From contig NZ_VZAD01000027.1 in NCBI RefSeq assembly GCF_009495355.1, positions 1 to 64,000 on the forward strand: a DNA stretch of 64,000 bases. Reading direction: 5' to 3'. Made by a program: the position numbers and the translations under genes. Below are positions 53,991 through 62,067 of this stretch, in pieces. The notes below the pieces were generated by a model. That model did not search any database. It was not told where the DNA came from and saw only the letters and a program-made list of their open reading frames with translations. How positions within the stretch are numbered: position 1 is the first letter of the stretch; each line of letters starts with the position of its first letter. This DNA comes from Segatella copri. GTDB taxonomy: Bacteria > Bacteroidota > Bacteroidia > Bacteroidales > Bacteroidaceae.

Positions 53991-55013
53991 ATGGCAAAAA
54001 TTGTAACATTAGGTGAGATTATGCTTCGTTTGTCACCCGAAGGCAACGATCGCTTCATTCAGAGTGAGTCATTCCGCATCATCCCTGGCGGTGGTGAGGC
54101 TAATGTGGCTGTCAGCGTAGCCAACTATGGTCATGATGCTTACTTCGTATCTAAGTTGCCAAAGCACGAGATTGGTCAGATCGCCCTGAACGCTCTTCGT
54201 CGTTATGGCGTAAATACCGACTTCATTGCCCGTGGCGGTGAGCGTGTTGGTCTTTACTATGCAGAGACAGGTGCTTCTATGCGTCCTTCTAAGGTTATCT
54301 ATGACCGTGCCCACAGTTCAATCGCCGAGGCTGATTCATCTGATTTCGATTTTGATAAAATCATGGAGGGTGCTCAGTGGTTCCACTGGAGTGGCATTAC
54401 TCCTGCCATCAGCGATAAGGCTGCCGAGTTGACCAAGTTGGCTTGCGAGGCTGCCAAGCGTCATGGTGTGACAGTATCTGTAGACCTCAACTTCCGCAAG
54501 AAGCTCTGGACTTCTGAGAAGGCCATCTCTGTCATGCGTCCTTTGATGCAGTATGTTGACGTTTGCATCGGTAACGAGGAGGATGCTCAGCTTTGTCTTG
54601 GCTTCAAACCAGATGCTGACGTAGAGGGCGGTAAGACCGACGCCGAGGGTTACTATGGTATTTTCCAGGGCATGATGAAGGAGTTCGGTTTCAAGTATGT
54701 AGTTTCTACATTGCGTGAGTCACTCTCTGCTACCCGCAACGGCTGGAAGGCTCTTATCTACAACGGCAAGGAGTTCTATCAGAGCAAGCACTACGACATC
54801 AACCCAATCATCGACCGTGTAGGTGGTGGTGACTCATTCTCAGGTGGTTTGATTCACGGTTTGCTGACCAAGCCAAATCAGGCTGAGGCTCTCGAGTTTG
54901 CTGTTGCAGCTTCTGCTTTGAAGCATACTATCCCTGGCGATTTCAACCTGGTTTCTGCTGACGAGGTAGAGAGTCTGGCTGGTGGTAACGCCAATGGCCG
55001 TGTACAGCGATAA
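53991..55013 (+). CDS. kdgK: 2-keto-3-deoxygluconate kinase (PfkB family)
   Basis: 340 residues. PfkB signatures are PGGGEANVAVSVANYG near the start and DRVGGGDSFSGGLIHG near the end, with the catalytic base Asp in GGGDSF. With uxaA and eda beside it, KDG is the obvious substrate; the product is KDPG. Codon use is much more biased (GGT, CGT, AAG) than in the kinase gene downstream, indicating high expression. First gene of the plus-strand unit. Confidence 0.9.
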   Translation: MAKIVTLGEIMLRLSPEGNDRFIQSESFRIIPGGGEANVAVSVANYGHDAYFVSKLPKHEIGQIALNALRRYGVNTDFIARGGERVGLYYAETGASMRPSKVIYDRAHSSIAEADSSDFDFDKIMEGAQWFHWSGITPAISDKAAELTKLACEAAKRHGVTVSVDLNFRKKLWTSEKAISVMRPLMQYVDVCIGNEEDAQLCLGFKPDADVEGGKTDAEGYYGIFQGMMKEFGFKYVVSTLRESLSATRNGWKALIYNGKEFYQSKHYDINPIIDRVGGGDSFSGGLIHGLLTKPNQAEALEFAVAASALKHTIPGDFNLVSADEVESLAGGNANGRVQR

Positions 55014-55075
55014 CTTCTGAACTTGCTAAAGTTCAACTAAACATTAAATAATAAACAATAAATATTATATAGATA

Positions 55076-55747
55076 ATGGCAAAGTTTAGCAAAATGCAGG
55101 TCATGGCAGCCATGAAAGAGACTGGTATGGTTCCTGTATTCTTCAACAAGGATATTGAGATTTGTAAGAACGTCATCAAGGCTTGCTACGAGGGTGGTGT
55201 TCGTGTATTCGAGTTTACTAACCGTGGTGACTTCGCTCACGAGATTTTCGGCGAGTTGGTGAAGTGGTCCGACAAAGAGTGCCCAGAGATGATTCTCGGT
55301 GCTGGTACTGTAGTTGATGCAGGTACAGCTTCTTTGTACCTCCAGTTGGGTGCCAACTTCATCGTAGGTCCTAACTTCAACCCAGAGATTGCTCCTGTCT
55401 GCAACCGTCGCTTGGTTCCTTATTCACCAGGTTGTGGTTCTGTAACCGAGATCAACAATGCTCAGGCAGCAGGTTGCGACGTAACCAAGGTATTCCCAGC
55501 AGGCAACGTAGGTGGTCCTTCATTCGTTAAGAACGTGATGGCACCTTTGCGCTGGAGCAACATCATGGTAACAGGTGCTGTAGAGCCAACCGAGGAGAAC
55601 CTTACTCCCTGGATCAAGGCCGGTGTTCTCTGTGTAGGTATGGGTTCTAAGCTCTTCCCTAAGGAGACCGTAGCTGCTGGCGACTGGGCTGCTATTACAG
55701 CAAAGTGCCAGGAGGCTTTGGGGTACATCGCAAAGGCTCGCGCTTAA
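55076..55747 (+). CDS. eda: KDPG / 4-hydroxy-2-oxoglutarate aldolase
   Basis: 223 residues, TIM barrel. [20 protein letters not shown] and the Schiff-base region [12 protein letters not shown] with its Lys are intact. It splits KDPG to pyruvate and glyceraldehyde-3-phosphate, the last step of hexuronate breakdown. It follows kdgK by 62 bases and shares its strong codon bias. The copy of a dispersed repeat word (AACTTCTGAACTTGC) overlaps the gap. Confidence 0.93.
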   Translation: MAKFSKMQVMAAMKETGMVPVFFNKDIEICKNVIKACYEGGVRVFEFTNRGDFAHEIFGELVKWSDKECPEMILGAGTVVDAGTASLYLQLGANFIVGPNFNPEIAPVCNRRLVPYSPGCGSVTEINNAQAAGCDVTKVFPAGNVGGPSFVKNVMAPLRWSNIMVTGAVEPTEENLTPWIKAGVLCVGMGSKLFPKETVAAGDWAAITAKCQEALGYIAKARA

Positions 55748-55762
55748 TATGCGTGTATAATA

Positions 55763-58700
55763 TTGGAGATTCGTAGAGTCACATATTATCGTTTATACAA
55801 TAGCGCTATCACCTTTCTGATGATAGCGCTGTTTTTCTTTTCAGCTTGTTCGCCGTCGCATAAGGGCGAAGTAGATGAGCTGAATTCTCTTTCTTATGCT
55901 TATCATTACCGTAATCTCGATTCTGCCAAGGTTCTGGCACATAGGGCTTTGAGGCTTGCCGATGACTATCCTGCAGGTTATGCTGAGGCGCACAACAACC
56001 TGGCTTTCGTAGCCATAGCCAAGATGGATTACGAGCAGGCTCGCCGACATTTGGTGGAGGTGGAACAGCGCAGCGACAACCAGATAGAGATTCTTGTTGC
56101 CCACGTACAGAACATGCGCCTTTGCCAGCGCGAGTCGCGCAATAAGGATTTCTATGCTTATCGTGAGAAAGCGATGCGCCTGCTCCGCCGTATTGGTGAG
56201 GAAGCCGACAATCTGCCTCCGCGCGAACGTAAGCGTGCCCTTTATGCCCATTCCGAGTTAGACATCGTTGCCGCTACCTATTTCTATTATGTAGGTCAGG
56301 AGAAACCCATGTTGCAGGCTCTAAACGATATTGATGCTGAAGCCTTGGAGGCAGATACGGCTCAGTATCTCAACTATTTATACAATATTGGCGCTGGAGG
56401 AGCCATCGTCAGCGGAACAGCTGAGGAAATCGGACAGGGTGAGTTCGACTACCTGATGCGATGCTTTATGCTGGCTTGTTCAGGAACCCCTTATCCCTAT
56501 TGGCAGGCTAACGCCTTGCAGGCCATTAGTGAGCATCTGCAGAGTCCCAGTCTGCGCAGTTACCTGATTCGCAACAACAGACCTTCCATTAAGTATCTTA
56601 ATATTGATCAGGTGCCCGACAGCTTATTGGCAGGCAACCTGGCCCAGATGGCGCTCAATCTGTTCTCGTCTTACGGCGATGTTTATCAGACAGCCGGAGC
56701 TTACCGAACACTGGCTGAATGCTACTGGGCTATAGACGACTACCGTTCGGCAGAAGACTGTCTCAACCATGCGCTCAACGACAATAAGCGCATCAAGGCA
56801 GCACCCGACTTGGTGGCCTCCATTGCTGAGCGCCTCTGTCTGGTCTATTCTGCCATCGACGACAAGCCACACAGCGATTTTTACCGCAACATGTATCTCG
56901 ACCTGCAGGAGCGAACCCGACAGGACAAGCAGTTGGAAGCCCGTGCAGCCGTGCTCGACAACAATGCTGTGCTGCTCAACTGGATGATAGCATCCGTGAT
57001 AGGAATGATCGTTCTTGTGGTGTTCCTGCTCTATCTCTTCGACAGGATGCGCCGCAGGAATGTGCACCGTGGCTCTATCACCAAACTGCTTGAACCCTTA
57101 CAGCAATGGAAGGATAGCAATGCTCAGCACATCAGCGAGTTGAACGACAGGAAGGAGGATATAGAGGAGGAACTGCAAATGACGCTCTTCCACGTGAGGG
57201 ACAACAAGAAACGCCATTTGGAGCAACGTGCCAAGGTGGCATTGGTCAACAGCATAACGCCCTTCATCGACCGCATGATTCACGAGGTGGACTGCCTGAA
57301 ACACCGCGACGAACCCGACTCGGTGAAGAAGGATAGGTACCAGTACATCTCAGAGCTGACTGCCAAAATCAACCAGTACAACGAGGTGCTTACCCGGTGG
57401 ATCCAGATGCGGCAGGGAACTCTTAATCTCCGTATTACGAGTTTTGCGTTGCAGCCCCTGTTCGACATTGTGCTGAAGGGCAAGATGAATTTCGACATGA
57501 AGGGCGTGGAACTGGTTGTAGAGCCCACCGAGGCAGTGGTGAAGGCCGACCGTACGCTGACGCTTTTCATGATTAACACCATGGCCGACAATGCCCGCAA
57601 GTTCACCCCTCAGGGTGGCCGTGTGATGGTGAGCGCCTCGATAGCTGATGCTTATGTGGAAATCTGCATTACAGACACGGGAGTAGGCATGGACGATAAG
57701 CAGTTGGAGCACGTCTTCGACCGCACTTATACAGGTGGTCATGGTTTCGGACTTCTCAACTGCAAGGGTATTATAGAGAAATACAAGAAGGTGAGCAGCA
57801 TCTTCTCAGTGAGTTCGATTTTTGCCGAGAGCGAGTTGGGCAAGGGCAGCCGCTTTGTCTTCCGCCTGCCCCGGGGAATAGGCGGTCGGCTGAAGTCGCT
57901 TTCCGTAGGACTCGTAGGTCTGGTGGGCTTGATGGCGATGACGTGCCTGCCGCAGCAGGTTGTTGCCCAAAATACGCTCCGCCATCAGCGCGACAATGCT
58001 GCCAACCATCGTCTCCCGCTCAATCTGCAGCGTGCCGACGTTTTTGCCGATTCGGCTTATTTCTGCAACATCAACGGCGAGTACGAGCGCACCCTCCAGT
58101 ATGCTGACTCTGCCCGCAGTTACCTCAACCGCCATTACCTGTCGCTTCATCCTGGCGGCAAGGTGCTGATGACAGCCAGTCCGAGCGACGTTCTCCCTGC
58201 CGAATTGTTGTGGTACCAGGACAGTCTGCCCACTAATTATTATGTTATTCTCGACCTGCGTAATGAGAGCGCCGTGGCTGCTCTTGCCCTACACAAGTGG
58301 GACCTTTATCGTAGCAATAACAAGGTCTACACCCAGCTCTACCGCGAGATGGGAGCTGACTCTACGCTGCCAGCCTATGTGCGCACCATGCAGCTGTCGG
58401 AGAACTCGAAGACGGTGGCCATCGTGCTGCTCATCCTCCTTCTGCTGCAGTTGCCTTTGGCTTACTATTTGCTCTATTATCGCCATGTACTGACCTTCCG
58501 TTTCGCCGTGGAGAAGGTGAATGAAATCAACCGCATCCTGCTGAGTGACGCTACCGACGAGGTGAAGTTGCAGCGCATTAGGCAGACGTGGAACAAGCGG
58601 GGAGTGAGACTTCATGGACTGAATGCCCAGTTGGGCGATGTAGTTGACCAGATAGAGCAGGCGCTCCAGGAGAGCATGCGGCGTACAGCAGCCGAGACCT

Positions 58701-59305
58701 ACGACATGGAGATGACAGAAGACGAGTTGCATAAAGCGGAGTATGAGAATGGGCGTCTGCACGTGTCGTGCTCTGTGCTCGACAACTGCCTTTCCACGTT
58801 GAAGCATGAGACGATGTATTATCCTTCGCGCATCCGTCAGCTCGTAGAGAACGATCCTTCCGATGTGCAGTCGCTTCATGAGTTGGTGGACTATTATAAG
58901 TCGCTCTACACCATGCTCAGTGCCCAGGCGATGGAGCAGGTGGAGCTGAATGTGAAGAACGACAAGTTCCTTCGCCAGTATCTTTTCGAACTTCTCACAT
59001 CGGGAGCAGGAAAAGTGGAAGTCAGGGTAGAGGACTTGCCCGATTCACCTTATGCTGTCTGCCGGGTAGAGATGCAGGAAGTGGATTACGATGAGCAGCT
59101 TCACCATCGGCTCTTCACTCCTCTGACTCACGACATGAAGTACCTGCTTTGCCGGCAGATTGTTCGCGAAATAGGCGAAGTGACCAATCTGCGTGGTTGC
59201 GGAATCTCAGCCAGGTCGAGTGCTTCAGGCAAGCTCATGATCGAAATCGTGCTGCCCAAGAGTATGGCTCAGGAGAATCCTCAGGAGTTATTTCCTAAAA
59301 GTTGA
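55763..59305 (+). CDS. Large hybrid sensor histidine kinase (DUF5112/DUF5113 type)
   Basis: 1180 residues from TTG 55763; an alternative ATG is at 55820. A lipoprotein-like or membrane start (FLMIALFFFSACSPS) leads to a TPR-rich extracytoplasmic part to about 400 and a membrane helix at about 405-427. A cytosolic ATPase domain follows with N-box DNARKF (about 607), DTGVGMD (about 637) and GHGFGLLNC (about 659). Two more helices at about 710 and 885 enclose a second exported region. The C-terminal part holds CLSTLKHETMYYPSRI (about 1013), the best HisKA-like H-box in the protein, and a degenerate ATPase-like end. The region just before the ATPase has FIDRMIHEVDCL as a weaker H-box. A response regulator follows. 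Confidence 0.85.
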   Translation: MEIRRVTYYRLYNSAITFLMIALFFFSACSPSHKGEVDELNSLSYAYHYRNLDSAKVLAHRALRLADDYPAGYAEAHNNLAFVAIAKMDYEQARRHLVEVEQRSDNQIEILVAHVQNMRLCQRESRNKDFYAYREKAMRLLRRIGEEADNLPPRERKRALYAHSELDIVAATYFYYVGQEKPMLQALNDIDAEALEADTAQYLNYLYNIGAGGAIVSGTAEEIGQGEFDYLMRCFMLACSGTPYPYWQANALQAISEHLQSPSLRSYLIRNNRPSIKYLNIDQVPDSLLAGNLAQMALNLFSSYGDVYQTAGAYRTLAECYWAIDDYRSAEDCLNHALNDNKRIKAAPDLVASIAERLCLVYSAIDDKPHSDFYRNMYLDLQERTRQDKQLEARAAVLDNNAVLLNWMIASVIGMIVLVVFLLYLFDRMRRRNVHRGSITKLLEPLQQWKDSNAQHISELNDRKEDIEEELQMTLFHVRDNKKRHLEQRAKVALVNSITPFIDRMIHEVDCLKHRDEPDSVKKDRYQYISELTAKINQYNEVLTRWIQMRQGTLNLRITSFALQPLFDIVLKGKMNFDMKGVELVVEPTEAVVKADRTLTLFMINTMADNARKFTPQGGRVMVSASIADAYVEICITDTGVGMDDKQLEHVFDRTYTGGHGFGLLNCKGIIEKYKKVSSIFSVSSIFAESELGKGSRFVFRLPRGIGGRLKSLSVGLVGLVGLMAMTCLPQQVVAQNTLRHQRDNAANHRLPLNLQRADVFADSAYFCNINGEYERTLQYADSARSYLNRHYLSLHPGGKVLMTASPSDVLPAELLWYQDSLPTNYYVILDLRNESAVAALALHKWDLYRSNNKVYTQLYREMGADSTLPAYVRTMQLSENSKTVAIVLLILLLLQLPLAYYLLYYRHVLTFRFAVEKVNEINRILLSDATDEVKLQRIRQTWNKRGVRLHGLNAQLGDVVDQIEQALQESMRRTAAETYDMEMTEDELHKAEYENGRLHVSCSVLDNCLSTLKHETMYYPSRIRQLVENDPSDVQSLHELVDYYKSLYTMLSAQAMEQVELNVKNDKFLRQYLFELLTSGAGKVEVRVEDLPDSPYAVCRVEMQEVDYDEQLHHRLFTPLTHDMKYLLCRQIVREIGEVTNLRGCGISARSSASGKLMIEIVLPKSMAQENPQELFPKS

Positions 59306-59361
59306 ATCCTGTCCCCATTGAAAACTTCTCAAAAAAGATAAAAAAGTAAAACAATAATAAT

Positions 59362-60087
59362 ATGGAACCATTTAAAGTAATCATTGTCGAAGATGTACCC
59401 TTGGAGCTGAAAGGCACAGAGGGAATCTTCAAAAACGAAATCCCTGAAGCTGAGATTATAGGAACGGCTGAAAGCGAAACCAGTTACTGGCGCCTCATCA
59501 AGCAGCAGGTGCCCGACCTTGTGCTGCTCGATCTTGGACTGGGCGGTTCCACCACCATTGGTGTGGAGATCTGCCGTCAGACCAAGGAGACTTATCCTGC
59601 CCTGAAGGTGCTTATTTTCACAGGCGAGATTCTGAACGAGAAGCTGTGGGTCGATGTGCTCGATGCAGGTTGCGACGGTATTATCCTGAAGAGTGGCGAG
59701 CTGCTGACGCGTGGCGATGTGGCGAGTTGCATGAGCGGCAAGAAAATGGTGTTCAACCAGCCTATCCTTCAGAAGATAGTAGACCGCTTCAAGCGAAGTG
59801 TCAACAGCCAGCTAATGCGCCAGGAGGCTTTGGTAAACTACGAGATTGACGAGTACGACGAGCGTTTCCTGCGCCATTTGGCGCTGGGCTACACCAAGGA
59901 GCAGATTACGGGTCTGCGCGGAATGCCTTTCGGCGTGAAGAGCTTAGAGAAGCGTCAGAACGAGTTGGTTCAGAAACTCTTCCCAGACGGCAACAAGGGT
60001 ATTGGTATTAATGCCACCCGATTAGTGGTGAGGGCTTTGGAACTTCACATTCTGGACGTAGACAATCTGAAGGCAGATGAGGATTAA
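59362..60087 (+). CDS. LuxR-type response regulator
   Basis: 241 residues. Receiver domain (about 1-125) with acid pair ED at 10-11, phospho-acceptor Asp57 in LVLLDLGLGG, the Thr of LIFTGE and the Lys of ILKSGE. The C-terminal part (about 160-225) has an HTH (RFLRHLALGYTKEQITGLRG) of NarL/LuxR type, although divergent. It is the obvious partner of the kinase 56 bases upstream. Target genes unknown. Confidence 0.88.
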   Translation: MEPFKVIIVEDVPLELKGTEGIFKNEIPEAEIIGTAESETSYWRLIKQQVPDLVLLDLGLGGSTTIGVEICRQTKETYPALKVLIFTGEILNEKLWVDVLDAGCDGIILKSGELLTRGDVASCMSGKKMVFNQPILQKIVDRFKRSVNSQLMRQEALVNYEIDEYDERFLRHLALGYTKEQITGLRGMPFGVKSLEKRQNELVQKLFPDGNKGIGINATRLVVRALELHILDVDNLKADED

Positions 60088-60670
60088 TAAGTTGATGGCA
60101 TGGGTGGCGCTGCTGCTCGGAGTGGGGCAGGTGGTGCTTATTCTGACGTCGTGGCTTCTTACAGCTGCGATGCCTGAGAGTTTTCCGCGCTCCCTGCTTA
60201 GCGCCGAGGGTATCCGTTGGTTTTTCGGTCGCTTTGTGGGCAATGTGGAGTCGCCTTTGCTGGTGTGGCTTCTGCTTTTCTCTTTCATGCTTGGAGCCCT
60301 GCAGTACAGCGGCATTCTGCATTACCGATCCTCCGAGTACCGCCAGCGCATCGCCATGCGTTTGGCTCTCTTCGAGGGCATTTTCTTTTTGCTGTTGATA
60401 TTGGCGCTTGTGCTGGTTCCTCACGCCATCCTGCTCAATGTGATGGGGGGCCTCTTGCCCAGCAGTTTCTCTGCCAGTATCTTGCCTTACTGTTGTTTTT
60501 CCCTGATGGTGATGAGTGTCAGTTTCGGTGTGATGAGCGACCGGATGAAGGGCGTCGCCTCCGTCTACGAGGCTCTTGTCTCGGGCGTTGGCAAGATGGG
60601 CGGTTTGCTGCTCATCTATGTCATTGGCGCCCAGCTCTACCACAGCATTATCTTCCTCTTCTCAGCCTGA
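60077..60670 (+). CDS. Membrane protein, AbgT-like N-terminal half
   Basis: 197 residues with about five hydrophobic segments. The stretch SLLSAEGIRWFFGRFVGNVE and VWLLLFSFMLGALQYSGI resembles the start of AbgT-type (aminobenzoyl-glutamate/drug) transporters, which are about 500 residues long. Here the protein ends after roughly half that length with no sign of a frameshift. It overlaps the response-regulator gene by 11 bases, so the two are translated together. It may be an independent sensor accessory protein. The homology is suggestive only. Confidence 0.6.
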   Translation: MRINKLMAWVALLLGVGQVVLILTSWLLTAAMPESFPRSLLSAEGIRWFFGRFVGNVESPLLVWLLLFSFMLGALQYSGILHYRSSEYRQRIAMRLALFEGIFFLLLILALVLVPHAILLNVMGGLLPSSFSASILPYCCFSLMVMSVSFGVMSDRMKGVASVYEALVSGVGKMGGLLLIYVIGAQLYHSIIFLFSA

Positions 60671-60835
60671 TAAGATAAGAGAGTGATTTTAATATGACGG
60701 AATTTTAGCGAGCCGCATGCTGTTTTTTGTGAGCAGTATGCAGTAGTCTTGTCTAAAATGTTTATCTTTGTGGCAGCATGTTGATAAATATTAAAAACTC
60801 TTTCGCAAATCGGGAAGTTAAAGAATTTAAAAAAG

Positions 60836-60965
60836 TTAAAGGAGTTAAGACAAATGCTTTATGGTTCAGTATACAACCAAAAAGCTGTTGGCTATAACTT
60901 CTAACAACCGAATGGAGTGATAACATTTTTTACTTCTATAACTTCCGTACATGCGAAACTTCAGT
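60836..60965 (+). repeat. Dispersed intergenic repeat, copy B
   Basis: AAGGAGTTAAGACAAATGC, CCAAAAAGCTGTTGGCTATA, ACCGAATGGAGTGATAAC, then ATAACTTCCGTACATGCGAA in order, matching copies A and C. The gap 60671-60984 otherwise holds only a TATCTTTG (60763-60770), a likely -7 element for the next gene although 215 bases away. Confidence 0.7.
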
Positions 60966-60984
60966 TAAAAATCAGAAAAGTAGT

Positions 60985-61353
60985 ATGAACATAGAATCAA
61001 TTCGAGAGTATTGCCTCTCACTCCCCCTCGCAACTGAGGCTTTCCCATTTGATGAGCGAACCTTGGCGTTTCGCATCTTCGATAAGATTTTTGCTTGTGT
61101 AGATTTGAAGCGTCCGGAATGGGTTACGATGAAGTGTAATGCCGATTACGCCGTCGAACTCCGGGAGGAGCATTCCGAGATAGAAGGTGCCTGGCATTGG
61201 AACAAGAAGTATTGGAACCAGGTGAATCTCTATGGTTTGCTGGAAGATGATTTTATCCTGGGATTGATTCGCCACAGCTATTCCGAAGTGGTGAAAAAGC
61301 TCAAGAAACAGGTGCGGATGGAGCATCCGGAAATCATGGAAGTGAAGGAATAA
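60985..61353 (+). CDS. MmcQ/YjbR family protein
   Basis: 122 residues, complete for the family: IREYCLSLPLATEAFPFDE, RIFDKIFACVDL, WVTMKCNADYAVELRE and NKKYWNQVNLYGLLEDDFI. The fold resembles a DNA-binding CyaY-like domain; the cellular role is not established. Stands alone after a repeat. Confidence 0.88.
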   Translation: MNIESIREYCLSLPLATEAFPFDERTLAFRIFDKIFACVDLKRPEWVTMKCNADYAVELREEHSEIEGAWHWNKKYWNQVNLYGLLEDDFILGLIRHSYSEVVKKLKKQVRMEHPEIMEVKE

Positions 61354-61423
61354 ACAAATGATGAAAAAAGGAACAAGAAGACTCTGAATTAGCAATAAGA
61401 AATGCTGATTCAAAGTCTTCTTG

Positions 61424-61954
61424 TTAATATATAATTCCTAATTTTTTTAGTCTTGATTGAATCGCTCCTTTCGAACGCTCCATGATTTCTGCTATTTCTT
61501 TTATAGTTTTTCCTTCATTATAAAAGTTTATCAGAATATCATCTGCTACTTTTTCCCATGGGAGATAGGCGTTTCCATGTTCTTTTCTTTTTTCTTCTAA
61601 TGTATATGCTTTTTTAGGTGTTTGGGGTGTAGGAACTTTATCCAGAACCCTGTATTCCCAATCTTCAATCGTTCTGGTTTCGGTACTGAAACTGATACCT
61701 ATCTTTACGAGTTTTCTGTCGTCAGCCTCGAAAGAAACCATGTAGCCTTTTTCGTCTATCATGGCGAGGACTTCCTTGGCAGGCTTGTTGATTTTTATCT
61801 CGAAGACGAAGATGGTGTGGGGCGAGAACTTGGTGATACCCGTGATGAAGGCGAATCTGATGTATTCATCATTAGCCTTGATTGGGGCATAAAATTCCTG
61901 TATGACGGTTCTGATTTCTGCTAGCCTGTCCTCATAATAGGGAAAATCATTCAT
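61424..61954 (-). pseudogene. Internally deleted AAA/PD-(D/E)XK protein with HTH tail
   Basis: 176 codons in one open frame. The start (IQEFYAPIKANDEYIRFAFI, TGITKFS) matches the end of the AAA-ATPase part of the large Bacteroidota AAA/PDDEXK_9 proteins. It then jumps directly to the nuclease part (IFVFEIKINKPAKEVLAMID, KGYMV, RKLVKIGISFSTETRTIEDW). About 200 residues that normally lie between, and the whole N-terminus with Walker motifs, are missing. A C-terminal HTH (LINFYNEGKTIKEIAEIMER, SKGAIQSRLKKLG) follows. It keeps the E-x-K of the nuclease motif but not the preceding Asp. It may still be expressed as a small DNA-binding protein. Confidence 0.65.
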
Positions 61955-61996
61955 TTTTTCTGTAGTTTGGGTAATGCGTGTTTTCGGGAATCTTCG

Positions 61997-62004
61997 TATC
62001 TTTG
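61997..62004 (+). promoter_or_regulatory. -7 element of the DXS-like gene
   Basis: TATCTTTG, 63 bases before the ATG, in the divergent gap with the deleted nuclease gene. Confidence 0.6.
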
Positions 62005-62067
62005 CACTCGGAAATGATGATCATCATATAATCATAACTATAAGTACAAAAAATAAGTATAAAAAAT

